This document shows positions 16,899 to 26,538 of a stretch of DNA of 64,000 nt, one piece after another. How positions within the stretch are numbered: the stretch's first letter is position 1; every line of letters starts with the position of its first letter. The translations under genes were made by a program, and so were the position numbers. The notes beneath the pieces were generated by a model. It was not told the DNA's origin. It saw nothing but the letters and a program-made list of their open reading frames with translations, and ran no database searches. The stretch is from AP-15 sp035538335. GTDB lineage: Bacteria; Pseudomonadota; Alphaproteobacteria; ATCC43930; CGMCC-115725. The stretch is taken from NCBI GenBank assembly GCA_035538335.1, contig DATLKN010000061.1, forward strand, positions 34,972 through 98,971, in the 5' to 3' direction.

Positions 16899-17783
16899 TC
16901 ACGCGATGCCGGGGACGAGGAACGGGTTGGGGTAGGCGCGGCGCCAGCCGGAATCGGCCATCAGCACGTCGAGCGCGAGGCTGCCGAGATCGTCCGCCAT
17001 CGGCTCGGCGGCGGCATCCTTCTCGGCATAGAGGATCTTCGTATAGGCGTTGCATTCGGGGCAGGCTTCCGCCTTCGCCGGCCCGTCCGCGCCGGCGAGC
17101 GCGTGATAGCCGATGCCCTTCGTGTTGCCGCAGGCGGTGCATTTGATGCGCGTGTGCCGCCACTCGGCGGCGCACAGCGAGCAGGCGAGATAGCGCAGCC
17201 CCTGCCGCTCGCCGGCGGCGCAGACGAGGCTGGCGACCGGCAGGCCGCGGCAGACCGGGCAGAGGAGCACCTCCGCTTCGGCGGCGCCGGCCGCGGCAAA
17301 GCCGCCCGCCGCCTGCGTGAACGCCGCCTGCAAGGCGGCGACGAGAAAGACCGCTTCGGCGCCCTCCTCGGCGGCGATTTGGCGGTCGAGGACGCGCGCC
17401 GCGAAATGCGCGCGCGCCTCTTCGCCGCGCCCGAGAAGGGACCGCAGCGCGGCTGCAGCGGGCGCCGGCAATGCCGCAGCATCGAGGTTTTCCGCGATTG
17501 CCGCGAGTGCCTCGCGCCAGGCCGGGCCGGCGAGCATCGCGCCGCGTTCGAGGGGCGGCCGCGCCGGCGCAAGGCGGGCGGCGGCCGCCGCCTGCGCCCG
17601 GGCGATCGCCGCCATGAAGCCGACGAACGGCGCGAACGCATTGCCGGCGGCGAGCGCGGCAAGGCGCTCGGCGCGGCGGGGAAACAGCGTCGCCGGATCG
17701 GGCAGTACGAGAAAGGGCGCCGGCGCGACGCCGCCGATCTCGCTCGGATCGGCGACGATGCGCGGCACGGAACCTATCGCCAT
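16899..17783 (-). CDS. fdhE: Formate dehydrogenase accessory protein FdhE
   Basis: 294-residue cytoplasmic rubredoxin-like accessory protein needed to mature respiratory formate dehydrogenases. The C-terminal half has the expected four CxxC pairs: CPVC, CSLC, CTAC and CPEC, spaced as in FdhE where they bind iron. The conserved HTRIKCTACGNT and LDVLMAD stretches are present. It follows fdoGHI on the same strand with a 126-base gap occupied by an inverted-repeat pair. The gene order fdoG-fdoH-fdoI-fdhE matches the classic operon. Confidence 0.95.
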   Translation of the reverse strand: MAIGSVPRIVADPSEIGGVAPAPFLVLPDPATLFPRRAERLAALAAGNAFAPFVGFMAAIARAQAAAAARLAPARPPLERGAMLAGPAWREALAAIAENLDAAALPAPAAAALRSLLGRGEEARAHFAARVLDRQIAAEEGAEAVFLVAALQAAFTQAAGGFAAAGAAEAEVLLCPVCRGLPVASLVCAAGERQGLRYLACSLCAAEWRHTRIKCTACGNTKGIGYHALAGADGPAKAEACPECNAYTKILYAEKDAAAEPMADDLGSLALDVLMADSGWRRAYPNPFLVPGIA

Positions 17784-17819
17784 GGTCTAGCCGCTAGAAT
17801 TGGCCGCGCTACGCCCGCG

Positions 17820-17900
17820 CGGGATTGCTTCGCTGCGCTCGCAATGACGACGACAGGGTAGCATGTCATTGCGAGGAGCAAGGCGACGAAGCAATCTGGA
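17820..17900. repeat. Family A inverted-repeat pair between fdoI and fdhE
   Basis: Left arm GATTGCTTCGCTGCGCTCGC and right arm ATTGCGAGGAGCAAGGCGAC flank an 18-20 base spacer. Transcription of the fdo operon would pass through it before reaching fdhE, so a hairpin could lower fdhE expression relative to the structural subunits. Confidence 0.85.
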
Positions 17901-17909
17901 AACGCTGGA

Positions 17910-18533
17910 CTACTTCGTCTCTTTCGACGCGAGTTCGTCGAACCATTTCTTGTGGTGCTTGCGGGCCCAGCCGGCGCTGACGCGCCCGTCGGTCATCGAG
18001 CGCATCGTGCCGCGCACCCAGATCGCGGCATAGACGTGCATGATCAGGAAGAGGATCGCGAGCCAGGCGGAAATCGCGTGCACATCGGCGGCGATGCGCC
18101 GGGTGCGCATCGAGAAATCGCTGCCGAAATAGGCGTCCCATAGGGCGATGCCGCTGATGAACAACAAGACGACCCACAAGGTCATCGCCCAGAAGACGAG
18201 TTTTTCGCCGGCGTTGTAGCGGCCCGCCGGGGGCTCTTCCGCGTGCCGCTTGCCGAGCACCGCACCGACACGCCCGAGCCACTGCGAATCTTCGCTCTTC
18301 CACACGTTGTCGGCGACGAAGCGCAGGAAGAGCAGCACGAAGCTCGCCGTCAGCAAGACGCCGAGCCAGGGATGCAGGATGCGGTTCCAGGTGCCGCCGC
18401 CGAAGAGGCCGCTCAAGAAGGCCAAAGCCGGATGGAAAAACGCGAGGCCGCTCAGCATCAACAGAACCATCAAGAGCGCGGTCAGGCCGTGGATGAAGCG
18501 CTGCCAGCGCGTATGCCGCTCGACATAGATCAT
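17910..18533 (-). CDS. fdoI: Formate dehydrogenase cytochrome b556 (gamma) subunit
   Basis: 207-residue integral membrane cytochrome b that takes electrons from the beta subunit to quinone. About four transmembrane helices are visible (around residues 15-35, 50-75, 110-135 and 145-170). Candidate haem histidines are in FIHGLTALL, the ILHPWLG segment and the HAISAWLAILFLIMHVYAA helix. The start overlaps the fdoH stop by four bases, and length agrees with FdnI/FdoI (about 210-217). Confidence 0.93.
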   Translation of the reverse strand: MIYVERHTRWQRFIHGLTALLMVLLMLSGLAFFHPALAFLSGLFGGGTWNRILHPWLGVLLTASFVLLFLRFVADNVWKSEDSQWLGRVGAVLGKRHAEEPPAGRYNAGEKLVFWAMTLWVVLLFISGIALWDAYFGSDFSMRTRRIAADVHAISAWLAILFLIMHVYAAIWVRGTMRSMTDGRVSAGWARKHHKKWFDELASKETK

Positions 18534-19444
18534 TCGGCCGCCCTCCCTTTCGGGCCGATGTCGCGCTCGGCCGCCTTCTCGTCCTCGTCGTCGATCGTGT
18601 CCGGGCCGACCGTCACGTAGTGGAAGAAGCCGGCGAGCACAGCCAGGCCCATCGTCGCGAGCGCGATCGGCTTGGCGAGGCCTTTCCAGAGATAGACGAG
18701 CGGGCTGATCTTGGGATCCTTCGGCAGCCCCTGGTACAGCTCGGGCCGGTCGGCGTGCTGCAAGACGTACATGACATGCGTGCCGCCGACGCCGGGCGGA
18801 TCGTAGATCCCGGCCTCTTTGTAGCCGCGCCCTTTCAGTTCATCGACCCGGAACGAGGCGAGCTCGAGCATGTCGGGCTTGGTGCCGAAGGAGATCGCCT
18901 GCGTCGGGCAGGCCTTGGCGCAGGCCGGCTCCAGCCCGACCGCGGCGCGGTCGGAGCACAGGGAGCACTTGTAGGCCTTGCCGTCGACCTTGGAGAGGCG
19001 CGGGATGTCGAACGGGCAGCCCTTGATGCAATAGCCGCAGCCGATGCAGTTCTCGGAGATGAAATCGACGATGCCGTTGGCGTATTGCACGATGGCGCCG
19101 GGCGCGGGGCAGGCTTCGAGGCAGCCCGGCTCGGCGCAGTGCATGCAGCCGTCCTTGCGGATCAGCCATTCGAGCTTGCCGTTCTCCTCGAACTCGGCAA
19201 ACCGCATCAAGGTCCAGCTGTCGGCGGAGAGGTCGGGCGGGTTCTGGTAGGAACCCTCGTTGGTGCCGATCTCGTCGCGCAGATCGTTCCATTCCATGCA
19301 CGCCGCCTGGCAGGCCTTGCAGCCGATGCAGCGGCCGACGTCGATCAGTTTCGCAACCTCCACCGCCTGGCCGCCGCGCACGTCGGGGGTCGGGAAGCTG
19401 GTCGCCGAGCGGGCCTTGATGTCGAGGGATTGCAGCGATGCCAT
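18530..19444 (-). CDS. fdoH: Formate dehydrogenase iron-sulfur (beta) subunit
   Basis: 304-residue electron-transfer subunit with four [4Fe-4S] clusters. The Cys motifs run CIGCKACQAAC, CMHCAEPGCLEAC, CIGCGYCIKGC and CSLC with a distant CAKAC, exactly the FdnH/FdoH pattern. A single transmembrane anchor (IALATMGLAVLAGFFHYV) near residue 260 fixes it to the gamma subunit on the periplasmic side. It begins 15 bases after fdoG behind an AGGGAGG ribosome-binding site and overlaps fdoI by four bases. Confidence 0.95.
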   Translation of the reverse strand: MASLQSLDIKARSATSFPTPDVRGGQAVEVAKLIDVGRCIGCKACQAACMEWNDLRDEIGTNEGSYQNPPDLSADSWTLMRFAEFEENGKLEWLIRKDGCMHCAEPGCLEACPAPGAIVQYANGIVDFISENCIGCGYCIKGCPFDIPRLSKVDGKAYKCSLCSDRAAVGLEPACAKACPTQAISFGTKPDMLELASFRVDELKGRGYKEAGIYDPPGVGGTHVMYVLQHADRPELYQGLPKDPKISPLVYLWKGLAKPIALATMGLAVLAGFFHYVTVGPDTIDDEDEKAAERDIGPKGRAAE

Positions 19445-19459
19445 GGTGCCTGCCCTCCC

Positions 19460-22400
19460 TTACGCCGTCGCCGGCGGCGAGGTTTTTTCGATGTCGACGA
19501 GAAACGCCTTGAACTCGGGCGTCTCGGCGTTGGCGTCGCCGACATAGGGCGTCAGCACATTGCTCGGATAGCCCTTCTTCGTGAGGCCGGTGAAGCCCCA
19601 GTGGAAGGGCAGGCCGACGACCTCGATCGTCTTGCCGTCGACGGCGAGCGGCTTCAGCCGCTTTGTCACCACTGCGACCGCCCTGATCTGGCCGCGGTTG
19701 CTGCGCACCTTGACCCAGTCGCCGGCAGCGATCCCCTTCTTCTTCGCCAGCTCCTCGCTCAATTCGACGAATTGCTGCGGCTGCAGGATCGCGTTGATGC
19801 GCGTGTGCTTCGACCAGAAATGGAACAGCTCGGTCACGCGATAGGTCGTCGCGACATAGGGGAAGTCCGAGGGCTTGCCGAAGACTGCGAGGTCGCTCTT
19901 GAAGACGCGCGCCGCCGGGTTCGGGCCGACCTTCGGGTGCAGCGGGTTGGCAACCGGCGATTCGAACGGCTCGTAATGCTCGGGGAACGGCCCGTCCTTC
20001 AGGAAGGCGCGGGTGAAGAGCCGGGCCGAGCCTTCCGGCAGCATGATGAACGGCCCCATGCCGAGCTTGGGGTTCGAGGGCGGCGGGAAATCGGGCACGT
20101 CGAACCCGCCCCAGGCGCTGCCGGTCCATTTGATCAGCGTGCGCTTCGGATCCCACGGCTTGCCGTCGGGGCCGCAGGAGGCGCGGTTGTAGAGGATGCG
20201 GCGGTTGGCCGGCCACGACCACGCCCAATTCGGCACCAGCCCCAAGCCGCTCGGGTCGCTGGTGTCGCGCCGCGCCATCATGTTGCCCTTCGGCGTGAAC
20301 GACCCGGAATAGATCCAGCAGCCGCAGGCCGTCTTGCCGTCGTCGCGCAGCTCGGCGAACAGGTTCAGCTGCTCGCCCTTGGTCAGCAGCTTCTTCTGCG
20401 GATCCTTCGGATCGACGACGTCCTCGACGACGTAGCCGTTGATCTCCTTCGCCAATTCCTCGGGCGTCGGCGCGTCCGGCCGCAGATACGGCCAATGCAG
20501 GTTGACGATCGGGTCGGGGAAGGCGCCGCCCTGCTTCTTGTAGAGCTCGCGCAGCCGCAGATGCAGCCCGGCCATGATCGCGATGTCGCTCTTCGCCTCG
20601 CCCGGCGGCTCGGCGCCCTTCCAGTGCCATTGCAGCCAGCGCGAGGAATTGACGAGCGAGCCGTCCTCCTCGGCGAAGCAGGTCGTCGGCAGGCGGAACA
20701 CCTCGGTCTTGATCTTCGCCGGATCGGCCGCGTTGAACTCGCCGTGGTCCTCCCAGAAGCTCGCGGTCTCGGTGGCGAGCGGGTCCATCACCACGAGGAA
20801 TTTGAGCTTCGCCAGCGCGGTCGAGATCTTCGCCTTGTTCGGTGCCGATTGCAGCGGGTTGAAGCCTTGGCAGAGGTAGCCGTTGACCTTGCCCTCGTGC
20901 ATCAGATCGTAGATGCGCAACAGATCGTACTGGACATCGAGCTTCGGTAGATAGTCGTAGGCGAAGTCGTTGCCGGCGTTCGCCGCCTCGCCCCACATCG
21001 CCTTCTGAAAGCTGACGAAGAACTTCTTGTAGTTCTGCCAATAGCTCAGCTGGTTGGGGCGCAGCGGCTTGAAGCCGCGCGGCTTCATGTAGGTCGCGAG
21101 ATCCGGCTCGTGCTCGCTCGGCAAGGTCAGGTAGCCGGGGATCAGGTTCGACAACAGGCCGAGATCGGTCAGCCCCTGGATGTTGGAATGGCCGCGCAGC
21201 GCGTTCATGCCGCCGCCCGAAACGCCGATGTTGCCGAGCAGCAGCTGCACCATCGCCATCGTGCGGATGTTCTGCGAGCCGACCGAGTGCTGCGTCCAGC
21301 CGAGCGCGTACATGCTCGTCATCGCCTTGTCGGGAGCCGAGGTCTCGGCGATCCACGACCAGGCGGTCAGCAGCTTGTCGCGCGGCGAGCCGGTGATGCG
21401 GGCGACCATTTCCGGCGTGTAGCGCGCATAATGCGCCTTCATCAGCTGGAAGACGCAGCGCGGGTCCTGCAGCGAGGAATCGGATTTGACCTGGCCCTTG
21501 TCATCCAGCTCGTAATCCCAGCTCGCCATGTTGTAGGAGCGCTTGGCTTCGGCGTAGCCGGTGAACAGCCCGTCCTTGAAGCCGTAGCCTTCCTTGACGA
21601 TGAAGGGCGCGTTGGTGAAGGCGCTCACATAGGCGTGCTGGATCTTGTTACTGGACAACAAGTAGTTGACGAGCCCGCCGAGCCAGGCGATGTCGGTGCC
21701 CGGTCGGATCGGAACATACAAATCGGCGACCGCCGCGGTGCGCGTGAAGCGCGGATCGACGACGATCAGCTTCGCCTTGCGGTGCGAGCGCGCCTCCAGC
21801 ACCCACTTGAAGCCGCAGGGATGCGCCTCGGCGGAATTGCCGCCCATCACCACCGCCAGATCGGTATTGGCGATGTCCGTCCACGAATTCGTCATTGCAC
21901 CGCGACCGAATGTTGGGGCCAGACTGGCCACCGTCGGTCCGTGTCAAACTCTTGCTTGGTTATCGAAGGCCAGGATGCCGAGCGAGCGGACCGCCTTGTA
22001 GGTGATCCAGCCGGTCTCGTTCGAACTCGCCGAGGCGGCGAGAAAGCCGGTCGAGACCCAGCGGTTGACCGTCGCGCCGTCGCGGTTCTTGGCGATGAAG
22101 TTCTTGTCGCGGTCCTCCTTTAAGAGGCGCGCGATGCGGTCGAGCGCCCAATCCCACTCGACCCGCTTCCATTCCTTCGCGCCGGGGGCGCGGTATTCGG
22201 GATATTTGAGCCGCGTCGGGGCATGGATGAAATCGATCAGCGCCGCCCCTTTCGGGCACAAGGTGCCGCGGTTGACGGGGTGGTCCGGATCGCCCTCGAT
22301 ATGGACGATCGAGGTCGGCGCGTTTTTCGCCTTGTCGCCGAGGCCGTACATGATGACGCCGCAGGCGACCGAACAGTAGGGGCAGGTGTTGCGCGTCTCG

Positions 22401-22540
22401 GTCGTCCGTTCGAGCTTGAAGGCGCGCACCTCGGCGACCGCCTTTTCGGGCGCGAAGCCGAGCGCCGTCAAGGTCGACAGCCCGGCGCCGAGGCCGCCCA
22501 AGCGAAACAGATCCCTGCGTGAGATAGGCATCGCGCCCAT
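19460..22540 (-). CDS. fdoG: Formate dehydrogenase major (alpha) subunit, selenocysteine-containing
   Basis: 1026-residue Mo/W-bis-MGD catalytic subunit that oxidises formate to CO2 in the periplasm. It starts with a Tat signal (SRRDLFRLGG) and has the N-terminal [4Fe-4S] motif CPYCSVACG plus a fourth Cys in GTLCPKG. An in-frame TGA at 21944-21946 sits at codon 199 in the context QARV-TGA-HGPTVASLAP, which is the selenocysteine site of FdnG/FdoG; reading resumes in frame to the normal C-terminus. The ATG at 22540 has AGGGAGGAG six bases upstream; an ATG three codons later is possible. It leads the fdoGHI-fdhE operon. Annotation pipelines will split it into two genes. Confidence 0.95.
21905..21938 (-). 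promoter_or_regulatory. SECIS-like hairpin downstream of the Sec UGA codon
   Basis: Starting five bases after the UGA, the mRNA can pair ACCGA with UCGGU as an outer stem (offsets 6-10 and 35-39) and GGCCA with UGGCC as an apical stem (offsets 15-19 and 23-27). This leaves a small loop containing GUC about 20 bases from the UGA. Position and loop resemble the bacterial SECIS bound by SelB. Confidence 0.75.
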
Positions 22541-22695
22541 TCTTCGTCTCCTCCCTTTTGCGCGCCTGCGCGCATTGTCTTATCCGGCCGCGGCCGATGC
22601 CTGAGATTTTATCACAATTTTATCCCTTGTCGATATTCGCAGCGCCCGGATTGCGGCCGGCGAGCCGGTTGACGAGAGCCGGTTTTGCGGGAGAA

Positions 22696-23199
22696 ATGCC
22701 GGCGATGGACCGGGAGGAGCACGAGATCGCGCTGACGATCAACGGCGAGGCCGTGCGCGAACGGGTCGCGGCGCGCACGAATCTCGTCGATTTTCTGCGC
22801 GAGCGGCTCGGCCTCACCGGCAGCCATGTCGGTTGCGAGGAGGGAGTATGCGGCGCCTGCACGGTGCGCCTCGACGGGCATATCGTGCGCGGCTGCCTCG
22901 TTTTCGCCGTGCAATGCGAGGGCGCCCGCGTCGAGACCATCGAAGGCCTCTCGGACAGCGGCGAGATCGCCGACCTGCAGGAGAATTTCCGCCGCCGCAA
23001 CGCGCTGCAATGCGGCTTCTGCACGCCCGGCATGCTGCTCGCGGCGCAAGAGGTGCTCGCCCGCGGCGGGGTGCCGAGCCGGGCCGAGATCCGCGCGCAT
23101 TTCTCCGGCAATTACTGCCGCTGCACCGGCTATCACGCGATCGTCGACGCGGTCGAGGCGACCGCGCTGCAACGCGCCGAGAAGATGGCTAGGCAATGA
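22696..23199 (+). CDS. (2Fe-2S)-binding subunit of a molybdenum hydroxylase
   Basis: 167-residue CoxS/XdhC-type small subunit with two [2Fe-2S] clusters. The plant-type ferredoxin cluster uses Cys in CEEGVCGAC plus a later CLVFAVQC, and the second cluster uses CGFC and CRC (CRCTGY). It passes electrons from the Mo site of the large subunit encoded 94 bases downstream. Two close ATGs (22696, 22705) could be the start behind GGGAGAA. It is divergent from the fdo operon. The FAD-binding medium subunit usual for this family is not beside it. Confidence 0.9.
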   Translation: MPAMDREEHEIALTINGEAVRERVAARTNLVDFLRERLGLTGSHVGCEEGVCGACTVRLDGHIVRGCLVFAVQCEGARVETIEGLSDSGEIADLQENFRRRNALQCGFCTPGMLLAAQEVLARGGVPSRAEIRAHFSGNYCRCTGYHAIVDAVEATALQRAEKMARQ

Positions 23200-23208
23200 A
23201 CCATGCCG

Positions 23209-23268
23209 CGTCATTGCGAGCGCAGCGAAGCAATCTCGTCGCGATTGCCGCGCCGCCTCGCAATGACG
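23209..23268. repeat. Family A repeat between the two molybdenum hydroxylase genes
   Basis: GTCATTGCGAGCGCAGCGAA reading right and CGCCTCGCAATGACG reading as its inverted partner fill most of the 94-base gap between the 2Fe-2S and Mo subunit genes. Confidence 0.8.
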
Positions 23269-23293
23269 ATGTCCATGGCGCGGTGATCCCGCA

Positions 23294-25696
23294 ATGAAGA
23301 CCGCCGCCGATTCGCCGCCTGTCCTCACCGCCCTCGACCGGCCGAATTCCTATATCGGCCGCTCCGTGCCGCGGCCCGATCTCGACCGCCTGTTGCAGGG
23401 TCGCGGCGGCTTCGTCAGCGACCTCGTGCTGCCGCGCATGGCGCACGTCGCCTTCGCGCGCTCGCCCTTCGCGCATGCCCGTATCCGGCATATCGACCGC
23501 GAGGCCGCGCGCGCCGCGCCCGGCGTCGTCGCGGTCGTGACGGGCGTCGAGCTCGCGCAAATCGTCACGCCCTGGGTCGGCACCCTCTCGCACCTCGCCG
23601 GCATCAAATCGGCGCCGCAAAACGCCATCGCGGTCGAACGCGCGTGCTGGCAGGGCGAGGCGGTGTGCGCCGTCGTCGCGCGCTCGCGCGCCGAGGCCGA
23701 GGACGCGGTCGATCTCTTGCGCATCGACTACGAGGAGTTGCCGGCGGTCACCGACCCCGAGACGGCGCTCGACCTCGAAACGCCGGTCATCCATCCCGAA
23801 CTCGGCGACAATTTGACCTTCGAGAGGAAGCTCGCGGCGGGCGAGCCAGACCGCGGCTTCGCCGAGGCCGACGCGGTCGTCGAGGCCACTTTCCGCTTCG
23901 GCCGCCATACCGGCGCGACCCTCGAGCCGCGCGCCATTGTGGCCGATTGGAACGAAGGCGAGCGGCGTCTGACCGTCTATCAGGGGACGCAAGCGCCGCA
24001 CATGACGCAGGGCATCTTCGCCAAGCATCTGGGGCTCGCCGAGCGGCAGGTGCGGGTCGTGACCCGCGACGTCGGCGGCTCGTTCGGCATCAAGGTGCAC
24101 ATCTACGCCGACGAGATGGCGGCCGCGGCGCTCTCGAAGCTGCTGCGGCGCCCGGTCAAGTTCGCCGCCGACCGGCTCGAGAGCTTCCAGACCGACATCC
24201 ACGCCCGCGACCATCGCGTGCATGCCAAGATCGGCGTCAAGCGCGACGGCGCGATCACCGCCGTCGAGATCGACGATCTGACCGGCATCGGCCCCTATTC
24301 GGTCTATCCGCGCACCTCGGGCATCGAGGCGAACCAGGTCGTCAACCTCACCGGCAGCTGGTACGCCTGCCCCAATTACCGGGCGCGGGCGCGCGTCGTC
24401 ATGCAGAACAAGAATGTGATGAGCCAGTACCGCGCGGTCGGCCATCCGATCGCGACGGCGGTGACCGAAGGGCTCGTCGATCTCGCCGCGAGGCGTCTCG
24501 GCCTCGATCCCATAGCGGTCCGGCGGCGCAATCTGATCGCCGACGACGCCTATCCCTGGACCAGCCCCGCCGGCCTAAAATTTGAGACATTGTCGCAGCA
24601 TGCCGCGCTCGACCGGCTGCTCGAAATGATGCGCTACGAGGATTTGCGCGCCGAGCAGGCGGATTTGCGCCGGCGCGGCATCTGGCGCGGCATCGGCATC
24701 GCGAGCTTCGTCGAATTGACCAATCCCTCCGCCGCTTTTTACGGGGTCGGCGGCGCCCGCATTTCCTCGCAGGACGGCGCCACGCTGAAGCTCGACGCCC
24801 AGGGCGATCTCTGGGTCTATTCCGGCGTCACCGAGCAGGGGCAGGGCGCCGGCGCAGTGCTGGCGCAGGTCGCCGCCAGCGCCTTCGGCGTGCCGCTCGA
24901 GCGCGTGCGCGTCGTTCTCGGCGACACCGACGCCACACCCTATGGCGGCGGCACCTGGGGCTCGCGGGCGGCCGGGATCGGGGGCGAAGCCGCCTGGCAG
25001 GCGGGCAAGGCGCTGCGCCAGAACGTGCTCGCGGCCGCCGCCTCGATCCTGCAGGCGAAACCGGACGCGCTCGACATCAGGGGCGGCATCGTCGTCGACC
25101 GCGACAGCGGCGCCGAGCGGCTTTCGCTCGAAGAGGTCACGCGCATCCTTTATTTCCGGCCCGACACCTTGCCGCCGGGGTTCCAGGCGGAGCCGATCGC
25201 GACCCGCCATTACGTGCCGCGCCAATGGCCTTTCGCCTTCACCAACGGCCACCAGGCGAGCTGGGTCGAACTCGACCCAGAGACCGGGGTCGTGACGCTC
25301 CTGAAGCACTGGTGCGTCGAGGATTGCGGCACGGTCATCAATCCGCTGCTCGTCGAGGAGCAGATCCGCGGCGGCGTCGTGCAGGGGATCGGCGCCGCGC
25401 TCTACGAGCACTGCCTCTACGACGAGAAGGGCCAGCTGCAGAACGGCAGCATGGCCGGGTATCTGGTGCCGCTTGCGGCCGAGATGCCCGACATCGAAAT
25501 CGGCCACGTCGTCTCGCCGACCGCCGATTCCGAACTCGGCGCGAAGGGCGCGGGCGAAGCCGGCACCGCCGGCGCGCCGGCCGCCATCATGAATGCGCTG
25601 AACGACGCGATCGCGCCCCTCGGCGCGGCGCCGCTCACCGACATGCCGTTCACGCCGGCCAAGATTCTGGCGGCGCTCGCGGAGGCGACGCGGTGA
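23294..25696 (+). CDS. Molybdopterin-binding large subunit, xanthine dehydrogenase/aldehyde oxidase family
   Basis: 800-residue Mo-MCD catalytic subunit of the xanthine oxidase family, which hydroxylates aldehydes, N-heterocycles or similar substrates. Motifs include SYIGRSVPRPD at the N-terminus, the cofactor-contacting DVGGSFGIK, the QYRAVGHP loop in place of the AYRCSFR signature of CO dehydrogenases or AYRGAGRPE of aldehyde oxidases, TEQGQGAGAVLAQ, and GAKGAGEAG with the catalytic base Glu. It is not a form I CO dehydrogenase. Its stop overlaps the GTG start of the ChpT-like gene. The substrate is unknown. Confidence 0.88.
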   Translation: MKTAADSPPVLTALDRPNSYIGRSVPRPDLDRLLQGRGGFVSDLVLPRMAHVAFARSPFAHARIRHIDREAARAAPGVVAVVTGVELAQIVTPWVGTLSHLAGIKSAPQNAIAVERACWQGEAVCAVVARSRAEAEDAVDLLRIDYEELPAVTDPETALDLETPVIHPELGDNLTFERKLAAGEPDRGFAEADAVVEATFRFGRHTGATLEPRAIVADWNEGERRLTVYQGTQAPHMTQGIFAKHLGLAERQVRVVTRDVGGSFGIKVHIYADEMAAAALSKLLRRPVKFAADRLESFQTDIHARDHRVHAKIGVKRDGAITAVEIDDLTGIGPYSVYPRTSGIEANQVVNLTGSWYACPNYRARARVVMQNKNVMSQYRAVGHPIATAVTEGLVDLAARRLGLDPIAVRRRNLIADDAYPWTSPAGLKFETLSQHAALDRLLEMMRYEDLRAEQADLRRRGIWRGIGIASFVELTNPSAAFYGVGGARISSQDGATLKLDAQGDLWVYSGVTEQGQGAGAVLAQVAASAFGVPLERVRVVLGDTDATPYGGGTWGSRAAGIGGEAAWQAGKALRQNVLAAAASILQAKPDALDIRGGIVVDRDSGAERLSLEEVTRILYFRPDTLPPGFQAEPIATRHYVPRQWPFAFTNGHQASWVELDPETGVVTLLKHWCVEDCGTVINPLLVEEQIRGGVVQGIGAALYEHCLYDEKGQLQNGSMAGYLVPLAAEMPDIEIGHVVSPTADSELGAKGAGEAGTAGAPAAIMNALNDAIAPLGAAPLTDMPFTPAKILAALAEATR

Positions 25697-26322
25697 CGGA
25701 GGGAGCGCAGCTGCGGCTGGCGGAATTGCTCGCGGCGCGGCTCTGCCACGAGCTGGCGGGGCCGCTCGCGGCGATCGGCAACGGCGTCGAGCTGATCGTC
25801 GAGGAGGGCGCGGAAGCCGCCGCCGACGCCGTCGGGCTCGTCGCCGACAGCGCCCGCCGGGCGTCCGCGCGATTGCAACTCTACCGCTTCGTCTATGGCT
25901 TCGGGCAGAGTTCGGCAATCGCCGGGGCGCCGCCGCACGTGCTCGCCGGCAGCCTGTTCGAGGGCACGCGGATCGGCCTCGATTATGCGGAAAGCGCCCG
26001 CGTGCAACCGGCGTCCTGGCAGAAGCTCGCCTGCAACCTCGTCCTCGTCGCGGCCGAGGCGCTGGGCCGCGGCGGCCGGCTCGCGCTGTCGGCCGGACCG
26101 GCCGGTCCGGAAATCGAGGCAAGCGGACAGATCGCGGCGCTATCGACCGAAACCGCTTCCGCACTCGCCCTATCGACGCCGCTCGAGGCGGTCAGCTCGC
26201 GCACCGTGCATGCTTATTTCACCGGCCTTCTCGCGCGCAGCCTCGGCTGCCGCATCGCGCTCGATGCGCCCGCCCCCGGACGGCTGCGCCTCGTCGTCGA
26301 GGCGATCGCGTCCGCGAGCTAG
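25693..26322 (+). CDS. chpT: Histidine phosphotransferase ChpT-like
   Basis: 209-residue protein of the HPTransfase family. In Caulobacter, ChpT relays phosphate from the kinase CckA to CtrA and CpdR. The DHp-like helix carries the phospho-accepting His in LAARLCHELAGPLAAIGNGVELI (positions 12-34 approximately), followed by a second helix (VADSARRASARLQLYRFVYG) and a degenerate ATPase-like domain. The GTG start overlaps the stop of the molybdenum hydroxylase gene (GTGA), an odd partner. ctrA lies 1.5 kb away and is convergent. Identification rests on the His motif, length and ctrA proximity. Confidence 0.82.
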   Translation: MTEGAQLRLAELLAARLCHELAGPLAAIGNGVELIVEEGAEAAADAVGLVADSARRASARLQLYRFVYGFGQSSAIAGAPPHVLAGSLFEGTRIGLDYAESARVQPASWQKLACNLVLVAAEALGRGGRLALSAGPAGPEIEASGQIAALSTETASALALSTPLEAVSSRTVHAYFTGLLARSLGCRIALDAPAPGRLRLVVEAIASAS

Positions 26323-26346
26323 AGCGTTTTCCGATCGAAATGAGAT

Positions 26347-26424
26347 CGTCGTTCCCGCGAAAGCGGGAACCCAGGGCGAGTGGCGCACCGTGCCCTGGAC
26401 CCCCGCTTGCGCGGGGGCGACGAA
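26347..26424. repeat. Palindromic repeat, family B
   Basis: Arms GTTCCCGCGAAAGCGGGAAC and the related CCCGCTTGCGCGGG lie either side of a GC-rich spacer in the 216-base gap after chpT. Nothing else is recognised in that gap. Confidence 0.85.
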
Positions 26425-26538
26425 GATTACGGTGACGCACGCTCTCGGGCGCCGGTTTAACGTGAGGGTGAAGAAAAATCCGGTATTGTGGCGCAAATCC
26501 CTGGACGGGGATTCTGCGCGCCGCGCCGGTGACGCGCC

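Noticed and set aside
18620..20950. Long + strand open frame antisense to fdoH/fdoG
   Set aside because: Shadow of the formate dehydrogenase genes; no motif, start site or family resemblance.
21944..21946. Stop codon or frameshift splitting fdoG into two genes
   Set aside because: The TGA is in the conserved selenocysteine context, the frame continues without shift to the normal C-terminus, a SECIS-like hairpin follows and selB is nearby.
23294..25696. Aerobic CO dehydrogenase large subunit (coxL form I)
   Set aside because: Lacks the AYRCSFR active-site loop and the accompanying FAD subunit.
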